From Enterococcus rivorum (GTDB lineage: Bacteria; Bacillota; Bacilli; Lactobacillales; Enterococcaceae), in the NCBI RefSeq assembly GCF_001742285.1, contig NZ_MIEK01000004.1:1-64000 (forward strand): a stretch of DNA of 64,000 nucleotides, written 5' to 3'. The stretch's first letter is position 1. Each line of letters opens with the position of its first letter. The notes below the pieces were generated by a model. The model made no database searches. It was not told where the DNA came from and worked only from the letters and a program-made list of their open reading frames with translations. A program made the position numbers and the translations under genes. Below, piece after piece: positions 25,674 to 33,884 of the stretch.

Positions 25674-27323
25674 CTATTCTGCTAAATATGCGGTTCTTAA
25701 GTTGAAATAGTCTCCATACAAGTGATAACTGATTCCTTTGATTTTTGGATTAATTAAATAGTTGGACGCACTTTGATAAATGGGTACTTGCGCTGCATCG
25801 TCATTTAATAAAATTGTTTCTGCTTTTTTGTAATCTTCAAATTGTTTGTCAATGTTATTAGCATTTACCGTTTTCGCGTCTAAAACTAATTTGTCATACT
25901 CTTGATTTTTATATGACCCATAGTTATAAGCTGAATCCCCGACATATAAGTTAAAATATGAATCTAACTCACTACTACCTGCAATCCAGCCAGATAACGA
26001 TAGTTCATAATTTTTATCTTTTCTCGATTGATTCACATTATTTTTCGGCTGAGCTGAAATGGTAATTTCTAGCCCTTTTAAGTTTTCTTGTAGTTGACTT
26101 TGGACATATTCAGAAATCTTTTTGCCGTTTTCATCATCAGAAACTAATAATGAGAGTTTAACGTTATTGCCTAGTTCAGCTTGCGCTAATTTCCATTCTT
26201 CTTGTGCTTTTTTCACATCATAAACTAAGTAGTCACCACTGAATTTTCTAAAATCTTCAGAAGTTTCAGGATTCTTATAAAGATTTGCTGGAATTAAGCC
26301 ATTCAACGGTTTTGCACCATCATTTAGTACACTTTTCGTTAACGCTTCTTTATCTATCGCAAGTGCTACAGCTTTACGGAAATGGACGTTGGCCGGTGCG
26401 GTTCCTTCTTTTTTGTTAAAATCCAAGAAATAATTGGCTACATCAGAATGTGTTACATACCCAGGGTCATCACGATACTCCTGCACATACTGTCCATTAA
26501 TCCGAACAAGATCTAACTCACCTGATTGATATAAATTAATCCCTGTATTGTCTTCTTTAATCGTATTAACTTTTACTTCTTCCAGTTTCACTTTATCTGC
26601 ATCATAGTACTCTTTATTCTTCTTCAGAACCCAAGTATCTGAAGCAGCATCCCAATCTGTTAACACAAAAGGTCCGCTATAAATAAGATGCTCACTGTCT
26701 TGCGCATATTCTTTTCCTTGTTTTTCAACATACGCTTGATTTTGTGGCGCTAACCAACCGATTGAAACCACCGATAAAAATGACGGTTGTGCATGTTCTA
26801 ATTCAACGATAAATTCCTTATCATTAGGTGCTGACAAGCCAATGTCATCGATTGATTTTTCTCCATTACGGATGGCATAACTATTTTTTACATTATCAAG
26901 TAAATAAGCATTCGGTCCAATAGTTGCTGGTGTGACTAATTTTTTCCAAGAATAAAGAAAATCTTGTGAAGTAATCGCTTCTCCATTGCTCCACTTAATG
27001 TCATCCTTTAAGGTGAAGTGATAGGTTAAACCATCTTCACTAATCTCTACTTTTTTTGCCAATCCCGGGATTGGCGTACTGTCATCGTCAAAACGATACA
27101 ACCCTTCAAAAAGGTGCTGAACAATGGTAAAGGTATTTTTATCCATTGTTTGCGTTGTATCTAAGGTAGATAATGGTGCCGGCGAGCTTATTTCAATTTT
27201 TTGACTCGCTGCAATGGCTCCTTTTTCGCTTGAATTCGTCGCTTCTTTCTTTTGATTCCCTCCACAAGCTGTTAAAACAAGCCCTAATAAAACTGCACTG
27301 ATTACTAGCCATGATTTTTTCAT
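25674..27323 (-). CDS. oppA: Oligopeptide ABC transporter substrate-binding lipoprotein (OppA-like)
   Basis: The 549-residue SBP_bac_5 protein has a lipoprotein signal (MKKSWLVISAVLLGLVLTACGG, lipobox LTAC). The mature part carries the family features LSTLDTTQTMDKNTFTIVQHLFEGL, WSNGEAITSQDFLYSWKKL and HFRKAVALAIDKEALT. It binds peptides outside the membrane and delivers them to an Opp permease; no permease or ATPase genes are adjacent, so it must use one encoded elsewhere. I start it at the ATG of MKKSWLV, preceded by GGAGGAAGATAGT; the upstream frame has no ribosome site. The T-box leader suggests a role in methionine supply. Confidence 0.9.
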   Translation of the reverse strand: MKKSWLVISAVLLGLVLTACGGNQKKEATNSSEKGAIAASQKIEISSPAPLSTLDTTQTMDKNTFTIVQHLFEGLYRFDDDSTPIPGLAKKVEISEDGLTYHFTLKDDIKWSNGEAITSQDFLYSWKKLVTPATIGPNAYLLDNVKNSYAIRNGEKSIDDIGLSAPNDKEFIVELEHAQPSFLSVVSIGWLAPQNQAYVEKQGKEYAQDSEHLIYSGPFVLTDWDAASDTWVLKKNKEYYDADKVKLEEVKVNTIKEDNTGINLYQSGELDLVRINGQYVQEYRDDPGYVTHSDVANYFLDFNKKEGTAPANVHFRKAVALAIDKEALTKSVLNDGAKPLNGLIPANLYKNPETSEDFRKFSGDYLVYDVKKAQEEWKLAQAELGNNVKLSLLVSDDENGKKISEYVQSQLQENLKGLEITISAQPKNNVNQSRKDKNYELSLSGWIAGSSELDSYFNLYVGDSAYNYGSYKNQEYDKLVLDAKTVNANNIDKQFEDYKKAETILLNDDAAQVPIYQSASNYLINPKIKGISYHLYGDYFNLRTAYLAE

Positions 27324-27382
27324 ACTATCTTCCTCCTCATTAAATAAATCCATTATCTTCCCGACAGTGTCCAAAAATGCAC

Positions 27383-27653
27383 AAAAAAAGCCTCATCCTA
27401 AAAGGACGAGAGCTGTTAACTTTCGCGGTACCACCTTTGATTGACTTTATAAAAAGTCCACTCTTCCAGTACAAACATACTGTGGCGCTATAACAGGCGC
27501 ACCTGTATTGGTTTCAACTAGTCAACCAATCTGTTCAAAGGCCATTTTCTCTTCCAACATCACTACCTCTTCCCACCAAGCGAGGCTCTCTTAAAGCTAT
27601 CTGAAAAATACTTTCCTTATCTTCACATTTCATTTGATAATGTATTTGAACAA
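27383..27653 (-). promoter_or_regulatory. T-box riboswitch, methionine type, before oppA-pepT
   Basis: On the minus strand the leader starts just after the -10. Stem I has AAGG-AAAGTA on the 5' side and CCTT on the 3' side; the specifier loop reads GAAAATGGCCTT, giving AUG (27543-27545, complement) at the position where UGG lies in the trp leader. The T-box core is AAGGTGGTACCGCG (27427-27435 complement), whose UGGU fits a tRNA with discriminator A, as expected for tRNA-Met. The terminator is CTCGTCCT-TTT-AGGATGAG (27392-27410) followed by seven T. The specifier call is by alignment of the closing stem and is good but not certain. Confidence 0.85.
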
Positions 27654-27682
27654 ATTGTAACAAATAAATAACGCTAGGTCAA
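27654..27682 (-). promoter_or_regulatory. Promoter of the oppA-pepT operon
   Basis: On the minus strand TTGACC (27677-27682) and TACAAT (27654-27659) are separated by 17 bases, directly before the T-box leader. Confidence 0.75.
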
Positions 27683-27765
27683 TACGATTTCAAAAAAAGT
27701 TTCAGCTTTTGAAAAATAACCTTTTAACCTCGTTCACATTACGCTATCTAAATTTTCTATCCTGC

Positions 27766-28392
27766 TTATTCCTTAAATATTTTTTGATAACGATACTTCG
27801 CTTCACTAAAAACAGTCTTTATTTCTTGATTTCCAGCGTCAAAATCATCTGTTTCGATGACGGACATCGATAGTTGCATAAGATAGAGATTCCCATGATT
27901 TTTCCCAATACACTCGTTTAAATAACCTATTAACGCTTGACGATACACCATTTTTTGATTCGACAGTATTAAAGAAAAGACATCTGGAATGACAACGACT
28001 TGATAATCTTTAGACCGATTGTTACGTTTGTATGCTGCTTCAACTTTTTCCATGGTTAAAGCGACCGTCTGTGGGTTAGAAAAAAATAATATTTTTTCAT
28101 GAGTATCCGCTACTATCGTTTCAATCAAAGGATCTTCCATTTTTAACACAGGTATCCCGTTTATTTCGTTTGAAGAAATAACCCCTGAATAAACGGTACA
28201 GGTAATAATAATTCCGCTGACATCTGATGTTATTTCCCCCGACACCATGGCTTCCAAATCGGCTTTTTTAGCAGAATGTTTTTCAATTGACATGCTATAG
28301 ACTAGATGAACTAACGATATGGTAGTATGCTGGAATATTTTTTCCATGTAAAAGCGATTACTTTCATGAGCGTGCAAACAAATAATTTTCAT
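27766..28392 (-). CDS. Asp/Glu racemase-superfamily-like protein of unknown function
   Basis: The 208-residue cytosolic protein has the outline of the Asp/Glu/hydantoin racemase superfamily: an N-terminal strand leading to H-A-H-E-S, a VSGIIITCTVYSG segment with a cysteine at the expected first catalytic position (about residue 85), then VLKMEDPLIETIV, and a late IPDVFSLIL segment where active racemases carry a second cysteine. That second cysteine is absent, so racemase activity is doubtful. The start is the ATG preceded by AGGAGG at 6 bases. It stands alone, upstream of the T-box leader. Confidence 0.45.
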   Translation of the reverse strand: MKIICLHAHESNRFYMEKIFQHTTISLVHLVYSMSIEKHSAKKADLEAMVSGEITSDVSGIIITCTVYSGVISSNEINGIPVLKMEDPLIETIVADTHEKILFFSNPQTVALTMEKVEAAYKRNNRSKDYQVVVIPDVFSLILSNQKMVYRQALIGYLNECIGKNHGNLYLMQLSMSVIETDDFDAGNQEIKTVFSEAKYRYQKIFKE

Positions 28393-28564
28393 CTCCAACC
28401 TCCTAGTCTGATTTACTTAAAAATCAAAAATCCTTATAACAAAAATCTATCTTATTGTAAGACTTATTACAAGCTTCATGATAGAATTTGAATGAATATT
28501 TTTTCCGCTACTTCTCTTAAAAAGCGAATTCTCTACAAATAAAACAACTTCAAAGGAGATCAGA

Positions 28565-29383
28565 ATGGACACAAAACTATCAGTTGTAATAAATGAAAAG
28601 AAAACCTCTATTCAATTTGATAATCACCATGGAGGTATTACTATTTTCAACAATAACGATACAAAAAATTTGCTAGACGAAGCCTGCATTTATTTTTTAC
28701 TGAAAAACAACACGATTATTGACATTGGAAAAACTGGCCTTACTGCGCTGTTTGAAGATAGTGATTTTCAGAAAATAATCGTCATCACTCCTCCGTGGGA
28801 TATCGAATTAGACTATCTTGAAATTCTTTTCATAGAAGAAGCAGAAAAAAACGGACTTAGCTTGAAAAATATCCAACAAGAAAATCGAAACATTCCTGCA
28901 AATAGCCTTAAAAATGTCACCAAATATAAAGAGCTTTTACTCCTTGTATTAGAAACATTTGGCTATCACTTCTTTCAAAAACAGGAGCCAACTGCTCCAC
29001 CAGCAGCAAAACCTAAACACGCCAAGGCTAGACACAAATGGAGTAAAGAAATCAGTCAAATTGAATTTTTTATTGATTCAAGAGAAAGCAAAGCCACTGT
29101 TTTATGGCACAAAAGAAACGAAATGCTCTTAAAGGCTGGCGCAACCATGATGAAAGAACCACCCCTAAATAAAGATGGCTCGTTAGGTTTTTCAGCACGT
29201 TTTGGCGAAAAAATCAGAGAAGACCACAAAGATAAAATTAAGAACTTTGTTACCACAGAAGATTTGATTTTAAAAAGTGTCAATGAGGTTGGTTTATTCT
29301 TGTATTTCGGCGGGACAAATAGTTGGTTAGAATTAAAAGATGCGGATGGAAAATCAATTGACGCTTGGACGATTGTTGAATAA
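28565..29383 (+). CDS. GIY-YIG-like nuclease-fold protein with a DUF4357-like C-terminus
   Basis: The 272-residue protein has an N-terminal region (about 40-105) with the strand order of GIY-YIG domains: ACIYFLLKNNTIIDIGKTG, then DFQKIIVITPP and LDYLEILFIEEA. The usual second tyrosine (YIG) is aspartate here (DIG), so catalysis may be lost. A basic linker (AAKPKHAKARHK, about 146-157) leads to a C-terminal domain (165-270) resembling DUF4357, with KATVLWHKR, a LKSVNEVGLFLYFGG segment and a final SW/AW pair. DUF4357 often accompanies GIY-YIG or restriction-type proteins. It is monocistronic, with AAGGAGA before the ATG. Both domain calls are by eye. Confidence 0.5.
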   Translation: MDTKLSVVINEKKTSIQFDNHHGGITIFNNNDTKNLLDEACIYFLLKNNTIIDIGKTGLTALFEDSDFQKIIVITPPWDIELDYLEILFIEEAEKNGLSLKNIQQENRNIPANSLKNVTKYKELLLLVLETFGYHFFQKQEPTAPPAAKPKHAKARHKWSKEISQIEFFIDSRESKATVLWHKRNEMLLKAGATMMKEPPLNKDGSLGFSARFGEKIREDHKDKIKNFVTTEDLILKSVNEVGLFLYFGGTNSWLELKDADGKSIDAWTIVE

Positions 29384-29388
29384 CAACT

Positions 29389-29430
29389 AAAATAGACAGG
29401 GCGCTGACTGAGCCGCCTCCTGTCTATTTT
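29389..29430. terminator. Bidirectional terminator between two convergent genes
   Basis: AAAATAGACAGG (29389-29400) pairs perfectly with CCTGTCTATTTT (29419-29430), with additional GCG/CGC pairing inside. It serves the GIY-YIG-like gene (plus) and the LRR adhesin gene (minus). Confidence 0.8.
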
Positions 29431-29452
29431 TCTGAGATTAAGGAATTTTAAT

Positions 29453-31441
29453 TCATATTTTCCGTTTTTTTCTAATCAATAACAGGCTAACACCTAATAA
29501 AACTAATAGTGGTAATGTGATCGAAAAAGAATTACTTTCCCCTGTATTTGGCAGAGTTCTCTTAGAGGCCACTTCATTCTTGTTTTCCCCAGATATTGGT
29601 TTCGCATTCTCTTCTAATTTTGAAGACACACTACTAGTTGAAGCTGAGTTTGAAGCTGTAGCAGTAGTTTCTCCCTGTAATTCTTTAGCATCTGATGCTA
29701 TTTTCGTTGCTACTTTTTCTTTCCCTAGAATATCAGTATCATTTTTTGATTCAGATTTTGATTCAGATTTTTTATTTAAATCAGAAGGGTTTTCGCTAGT
29801 TGATTTCCATTGAGCATACAACGTTATATTTTCTGCCGGCATTACATTTTTTTCAAAATCCCACATTGTTCCACCACCGTCTTCTGCTGTGTTCCACCCT
29901 AAGAAAGTGTACCCTGCTCTTGTCGGTTCTTCTACTGACACGTTTAACTCTCCTTCAACCACTGCTTGTGTCGATGGTACTGTGCCTGTTGCACCATTCA
30001 AATTAAAGACTGTATCATAATAAGTTGCATTAAAATTTAATTGTAGCTGTTCAGCTGTCATAGCGTGGTCACTGTTGTCAGGAAAAATGCCCGCTCCTGT
30101 TGCTCTTACTTTTGCAAATATAGTGCCATTTTTTTGAATGATACCATTTTTAATGTAGTCACTTAAAATAATTGAAGCACCGTTCTCATCTACATAACCT
30201 GTTAAAACTAGCTGTTGATCTGAAGAAACTGTACTGTCATCACTTAACTGAACAGTATCAAACAAATTTATTCCATTTAAATCAGTTCCATTCGCTATAG
30301 TGTATGGCACTATACCTTTTTTCAAAACTAGCTGTCGCTGTGTCTGATAATTGACAGTTCCATTCATCCCTAAAGACTTTAGAGTCGTATCATAACCAGT
30401 GGGTAATAAATTTCTGTTTAGCATTAAGCTACTCAAAGATCTAAGCTCATTGAACCCTGTCGGTAAACTGGTTAATTGATTACCAGCTATAGACAAAAAT
30501 TCTAAATTAGTCAATCCACCAAAACCATCAGGCAAACTTACTAGTCTATTATTACCTAAGTCTAACAATACCAATTGGGTCAAGTTAGAAAAGTTTTCTG
30601 GTAAAGTGGTTAATATATTATTTGAGACATCCATCTCTTCTAAATTAACCAATCCACCAATACTGTTAGGTAACGTTGAAATTTGATTGTTAAATAGATA
30701 AAAATATTGTAAATTAGTTAACTGCCCAATATTCTCTGGCAAACCAGTCAATTGATTGTACTCTAAATCCAACTGATTTAAGCTAATTAAATTAGGAAAA
30801 CTATCGGGTAATCCTGTTAATTGGTTACTAGATACACTTAACTGTTCCAAATTGACTAAGCTTCCAATAGTAGAAGGCAAGTTAGTCAATTGATTATTAT
30901 CAAGATAAAGTGCTTGTAAGCCGACTAAACTAGAGATACTCTCGGGCAAACTGGTCAGCTGGTTGTTTCTCACATTTAGAGTTTCTAAATTTGTAAAGAG
31001 CTCAATTCCTGTTAAGTCTTGGAGGTTCTTTGAACTTAAATTCAACGTTGTGGTTGAGTTAACCATCGCTTGAGTTAAGACTGCATGAACCTCACCTCCA
31101 GCAAGTATTGCAGCAATCGCTTGAGCCAACTTAGGATCCGTAAAGGATTCCGCTATTGTTTGCCCTACAGAAGCAGATTTGAATGCTTGAAATTCCATTT
31201 CAGGCACTTCATTGTTAGTTACATCAGCGCTTTTGCTATCCACAGGTTCTTCAGTTTTAGATTGCGGAAGTTCGCCTTCGTCTAATTTCTCGGTAGAATC
31301 AGAGCTTTCTACAGTATCTACTGTTGTTCCGCTCTCAACAGACTCACTTCCAAAATCAGCACTAGCCAATGAAATACTAGGTTGTCCAACCAATAAAAAA
31401 GCTACCCCTAAGATTAAGCCTATTTTTGTTTTTGTCAACAT
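29453..31441 (-). CDS. LRR/LPXTG surface adhesin with an Flg_new-type repeat
   Basis: The 662-residue wall protein has a signal peptide (about 1-28), a Ser/Glu-rich region, then leucine-rich repeats (about 130-360) with the 23-residue period LPxxxxxLxNLxxLxLxxNQLTx. One Listeria-Bacteroides (Flg_new) repeat, with EEPTRAGYTFLGWNTAEDGG and ENITLYAQW, lies at about 478-547. A Ser/Lys-rich stalk, an LPNTGES sorting signal at residue 630, a membrane helix and RKKRKI follow. This resembles internalin-like proteins of Listeria. It is a paralogue of the broken gene at 8.2-10 kb. Its promoter region matches that of the pilus operon, so it is probably part of the same regulon. Confidence 0.88.
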   Translation of the reverse strand: MLTKTKIGLILGVAFLLVGQPSISLASADFGSESVESGTTVDTVESSDSTEKLDEGELPQSKTEEPVDSKSADVTNNEVPEMEFQAFKSASVGQTIAESFTDPKLAQAIAAILAGGEVHAVLTQAMVNSTTTLNLSSKNLQDLTGIELFTNLETLNVRNNQLTSLPESISSLVGLQALYLDNNQLTNLPSTIGSLVNLEQLSVSSNQLTGLPDSFPNLISLNQLDLEYNQLTGLPENIGQLTNLQYFYLFNNQISTLPNSIGGLVNLEEMDVSNNILTTLPENFSNLTQLVLLDLGNNRLVSLPDGFGGLTNLEFLSIAGNQLTSLPTGFNELRSLSSLMLNRNLLPTGYDTTLKSLGMNGTVNYQTQRQLVLKKGIVPYTIANGTDLNGINLFDTVQLSDDSTVSSDQQLVLTGYVDENGASIILSDYIKNGIIQKNGTIFAKVRATGAGIFPDNSDHAMTAEQLQLNFNATYYDTVFNLNGATGTVPSTQAVVEGELNVSVEEPTRAGYTFLGWNTAEDGGGTMWDFEKNVMPAENITLYAQWKSTSENPSDLNKKSESKSESKNDTDILGKEKVATKIASDAKELQGETTATASNSASTSSVSSKLEENAKPISGENKNEVASKRTLPNTGESNSFSITLPLLVLLGVSLLLIRKKRKI

Positions 31442-32064
31442 ATCTCTCCATTCTAATTTTGATAGTTTGTCTGTCTTATTCTGACCACTTTTTTTAAATG
31501 GCTAGAAAATCACTACGCCTGATTTCTTGTAAGTTCCACAGTAACTATTCTTTAAATCAACTTGTTCTTTATTCTTTGTTTCGCAGTCCTGTTAGCTATC
31601 CTTGACTGTAAAGTAATTATAAACAATTCCGTATATTCTCTCAATTTAGTTATTTCTTAGGGTTAGGTAATTTCTAAAACGCATAGATCCTTTGATTCCA
31701 TCGATTCCCCTCTAATATGGTTCTTTTTTTTTATTATTTTTGAAGCTTTTCCTCAACTTTGCAACTATTTTCTTTTATAAAATTAGTAGCAATGAAACAA
31801 ATTCTAAAAAAATTCACATCTTTTTTTAGATACTAACAAATCCGATGTTAGTAAGGACTTTCTTTGTTTTCTCACATTTCATTCTATTAATAGATCAATA
31901 CGTGCTAATGAATCATCATTTTTTACACTCTATATTTATTCTTATTTAACAACTAGAAGCCAATTCCTATTCTTACTTGTTAGAAGTTGAATTAGCGTTA
32001 ATAGCTGTGAATCGCCAATAGAAACGTTGCAGTCTACCACTTCATTTATCTAGCTTCTTAGAAC
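31442..32064. other. Intergenic region between the LRR adhesin and the pilus operon
   Basis: No gene. It holds the adhesin promoter with the shared motif (31602-31667). A 7-bp inverted repeat ACTAACA/TGTTAGT (31832-31852) lacks a T-run. No convincing terminator was seen after the last pilus gene. Confidence 0.5.
31602..31667 (-). promoter_or_regulatory. Promoter of the LRR adhesin gene with the shared adhesion-regulon motif
   Basis: On the minus strand TTGAGA (31639-31644) and TATAAT (31616-31621) are 17 bases apart. The 66 bases align without gaps to the pilus-operon promoter (39708-39773): about 41 of 66 identical by hand count, including TTGACTGTAAAG at the left end, CTCAATTT over the -35, and ATT-CTTAG upstream of it (plus-strand reading). 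Confidence 0.7.
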
Positions 32065-32823
32065 CTATTTAATCGCTACTCGCTTTTTTATTTTTCTATT
32101 TACTATATAGTAGAGCAACCCACTCAATACTAATAATACAACTCCTATCAAAAATAGCTTAGATTGAAACATTTCCCCTGTACTTGGCAAGAATCTAGGT
32201 TTTTTTTCGTCTATCGGAACTACATTTTTTTTAGGTTCTAAAGGCTCTTTCGGCGTTTCTTCAATTCTGCTTTTTGGATAAATATGAACTGTCGACATTA
32301 GTTCTCCATGTTGATTATAAACAGGTGTCACTAATACTATTGGGTCCGATTTTAATGCTACTTTATCAGTCGTTGCTGTTTCAATAATCAAAAAAGCCTG
32401 TTTCTTATTAACCAGTGTCGGCAATGCTACTCTCGCAATACCATCCTCTCCATCAACAGTATCTGTGACGATTGAACGAATTGGTACTAAAGTATTCAGC
32501 GAATATTTTTTTCTTATCAGCTGAAGCTGAGCTTGCTCTATGGTCATACCTTCTTTTATCAAAGAATCTAGCTGTTCTGTTAATTCATATACAGAAAAAG
32601 TGACTCCATTTAAACCACTTAGTTCTTTCAGCTTCATACTATCAATTTCTTTCCCGTCATTTTGAATGACTACTTGATCTGATTTGACTACCAATCGATG
32701 GATAACAATTCCTAAAGTTGAATCCCCTGAACTAGTTTCTGCTACAACACTTGACTTCACAAAGAAAATGGCACTTAGAATGGTAAAGAATAGAGCGACC
32801 AGGAGCTTATTTTTGTTTTTCAC
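32065..32823 (-). CDS. Small LPXTG pilin (basal or minor subunit)
   Basis: The protein of about 252 residues has a signal peptide, a Cna-like pilin fold region, a YPK pilin motif (STVHIYPKSRIEE, about residue 187), an LPSTGE sorting signal (about 212), a membrane helix and a KIKKRVAIK tail. The YPK lysine is the residue that class C sortases use to join pilins. Its small size and place suggest the wall-anchored basal pilin. The open frame reaches a GTG at 32835, but a second GTG four codons later has AGGTGG 8 bases upstream, so I use that; it overlaps the sortase gene end. It is the last gene of the pilus operon. Confidence 0.75.
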   Translation of the reverse strand: MKNKNKLLVALFFTILSAIFFVKSSVVAETSSGDSTLGIVIHRLVVKSDQVVIQNDGKEIDSMKLKELSGLNGVTFSVYELTEQLDSLIKEGMTIEQAQLQLIRKKYSLNTLVPIRSIVTDTVDGEDGIARVALPTLVNKKQAFLIIETATTDKVALKSDPIVLVTPVYNQHGELMSTVHIYPKSRIEETPKEPLEPKKNVVPIDEKKPRFLPSTGEMFQSKLFLIGVVLLVLSGLLYYIVNRKIKKRVAIK

Positions 32824-33766
32824 GCTTTTTACCACCTGCCTTTCGTTTTCTCTTTTTTTGCATCTGCTTTTGTCTTCGTCTCTCTTTTTCCTTTTGTTTG
32901 TCTCTTCTCTTTTTTATTATTAGCACGAGAATAATTAAGAGAGCGGTAATCGCTAGGCCAATCAATAACATGGTTTTCATGGTCCAATAATTGGTTGGGT
33001 CTTTTTTTTCTGGTACATAAGGAATTCGATGGCCCCTAACCAATAAACGGTGACTATTGATGCCTAAAGGAGTACAGGTTACTAGTGTTATGTAGTCTTC
33101 ATTTGGTACTCGATCAAAATAAGTTAAGTTATCTGGTGTGACTGTTTCTATTTTATCTACCTCATAAGCATGTACTTCATCTAAAATAGTCACATAAAAA
33201 TGCTCTTTCATTTTTAGATTAGGAAGATCCGTAAACATTTGGCCTATAGATAACCCTCTATGTCCTGTTAAAACCGAATGATTTCCTACTCCACCTGTAG
33301 GTAAAGAGGTTCCTTCTAATACACCAATTCCTTCTTCTAAAGCTAAATCACTGGAACTGGGATAGACTTGAACCTTTAAATTTATTTTAGGTATTTCCAA
33401 TACAGCAGCTGGTTCTGGTAAAGATTGCTCTTTTAAATCCAATGTGTTGCTTCCCTTTTTTCCTTCGATTTTTTCAAAAGGATCTTTTAATGGTGCATTT
33501 CCTTTTTGTTGCTCATTATTTTGTTCCTCATATTCTTTTAACTTTTGCTTTTTTTCTTCTTCACTCAACTTTCCTGTTCGACTCTCATATTTTTGAATCG
33601 CCATTGTTTGAGAGTGCTTCAACTGATAGTCAGAAAATAGAGGATACAGTAACAAACCAATACCAGCAATGGTAACAACCAAAAAGAACAAATCAATGAG
33701 ACGGTTGCTTTTCCTTCTTTTTCTAGGTTTATTCTTTTTTTGTTTCACGTTATTGGTACTTGTCAT
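32807..33766 (-). CDS. srtC: Class C (pilin-polymerising) sortase
   Basis: The 319-residue membrane protein has two membrane segments (about 23-43 and 258-280). The catalytic triad is H169 (TGHR), C231 (TLVTCTP) and R240 (SHRLLVRGHR). The DPF lid motif (D95-P96-F97) typical of pilus sortases is visible, preceded by a lysine/glutamate-rich linker. The C-terminal helix and the basic tail after it are also class C features. It should link pilin subunits through the YPK lysine and the sorting signals of the adjacent genes. The start follows AAAGGACAGG. It lies between the major pilin and the small pilin. Confidence 0.95.
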   Translation of the reverse strand: MTSTNNVKQKKNKPRKRRKSNRLIDLFFLVVTIAGIGLLLYPLFSDYQLKHSQTMAIQKYESRTGKLSEEEKKQKLKEYEEQNNEQQKGNAPLKDPFEKIEGKKGSNTLDLKEQSLPEPAAVLEIPKINLKVQVYPSSSDLALEEGIGVLEGTSLPTGGVGNHSVLTGHRGLSIGQMFTDLPNLKMKEHFYVTILDEVHAYEVDKIETVTPDNLTYFDRVPNEDYITLVTCTPLGINSHRLLVRGHRIPYVPEKKDPTNYWTMKTMLLIGLAITALLIILVLIIKKRRDKQKEKERRRQKQMQKKRKRKAGGKKREKQK

Positions 33767-33812
33767 ATATCCTGTCCTTTCTAACTCTACTAAAATCTCT
33801 TCACTTAGAATC

Positions 33813-33849
33813 GAGGGATTGCCTTAAAGGGTTAAAAGCTCCCCCCCTC
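33813..33849 (-). terminator. Possible attenuating hairpin between major pilin and sortase genes
   Basis: On the minus strand GAGGG (33845-33849 complement) can pair with CCCTC (33813-33817), with partial pairing between. No long T-run follows. Such weak hairpins can lower sortase expression relative to pilin; this is inference. Confidence 0.3.
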
Positions 33850-33884
33850 TTCAATTTGATTTATGTTCTGTTTTTATCTTTTTA

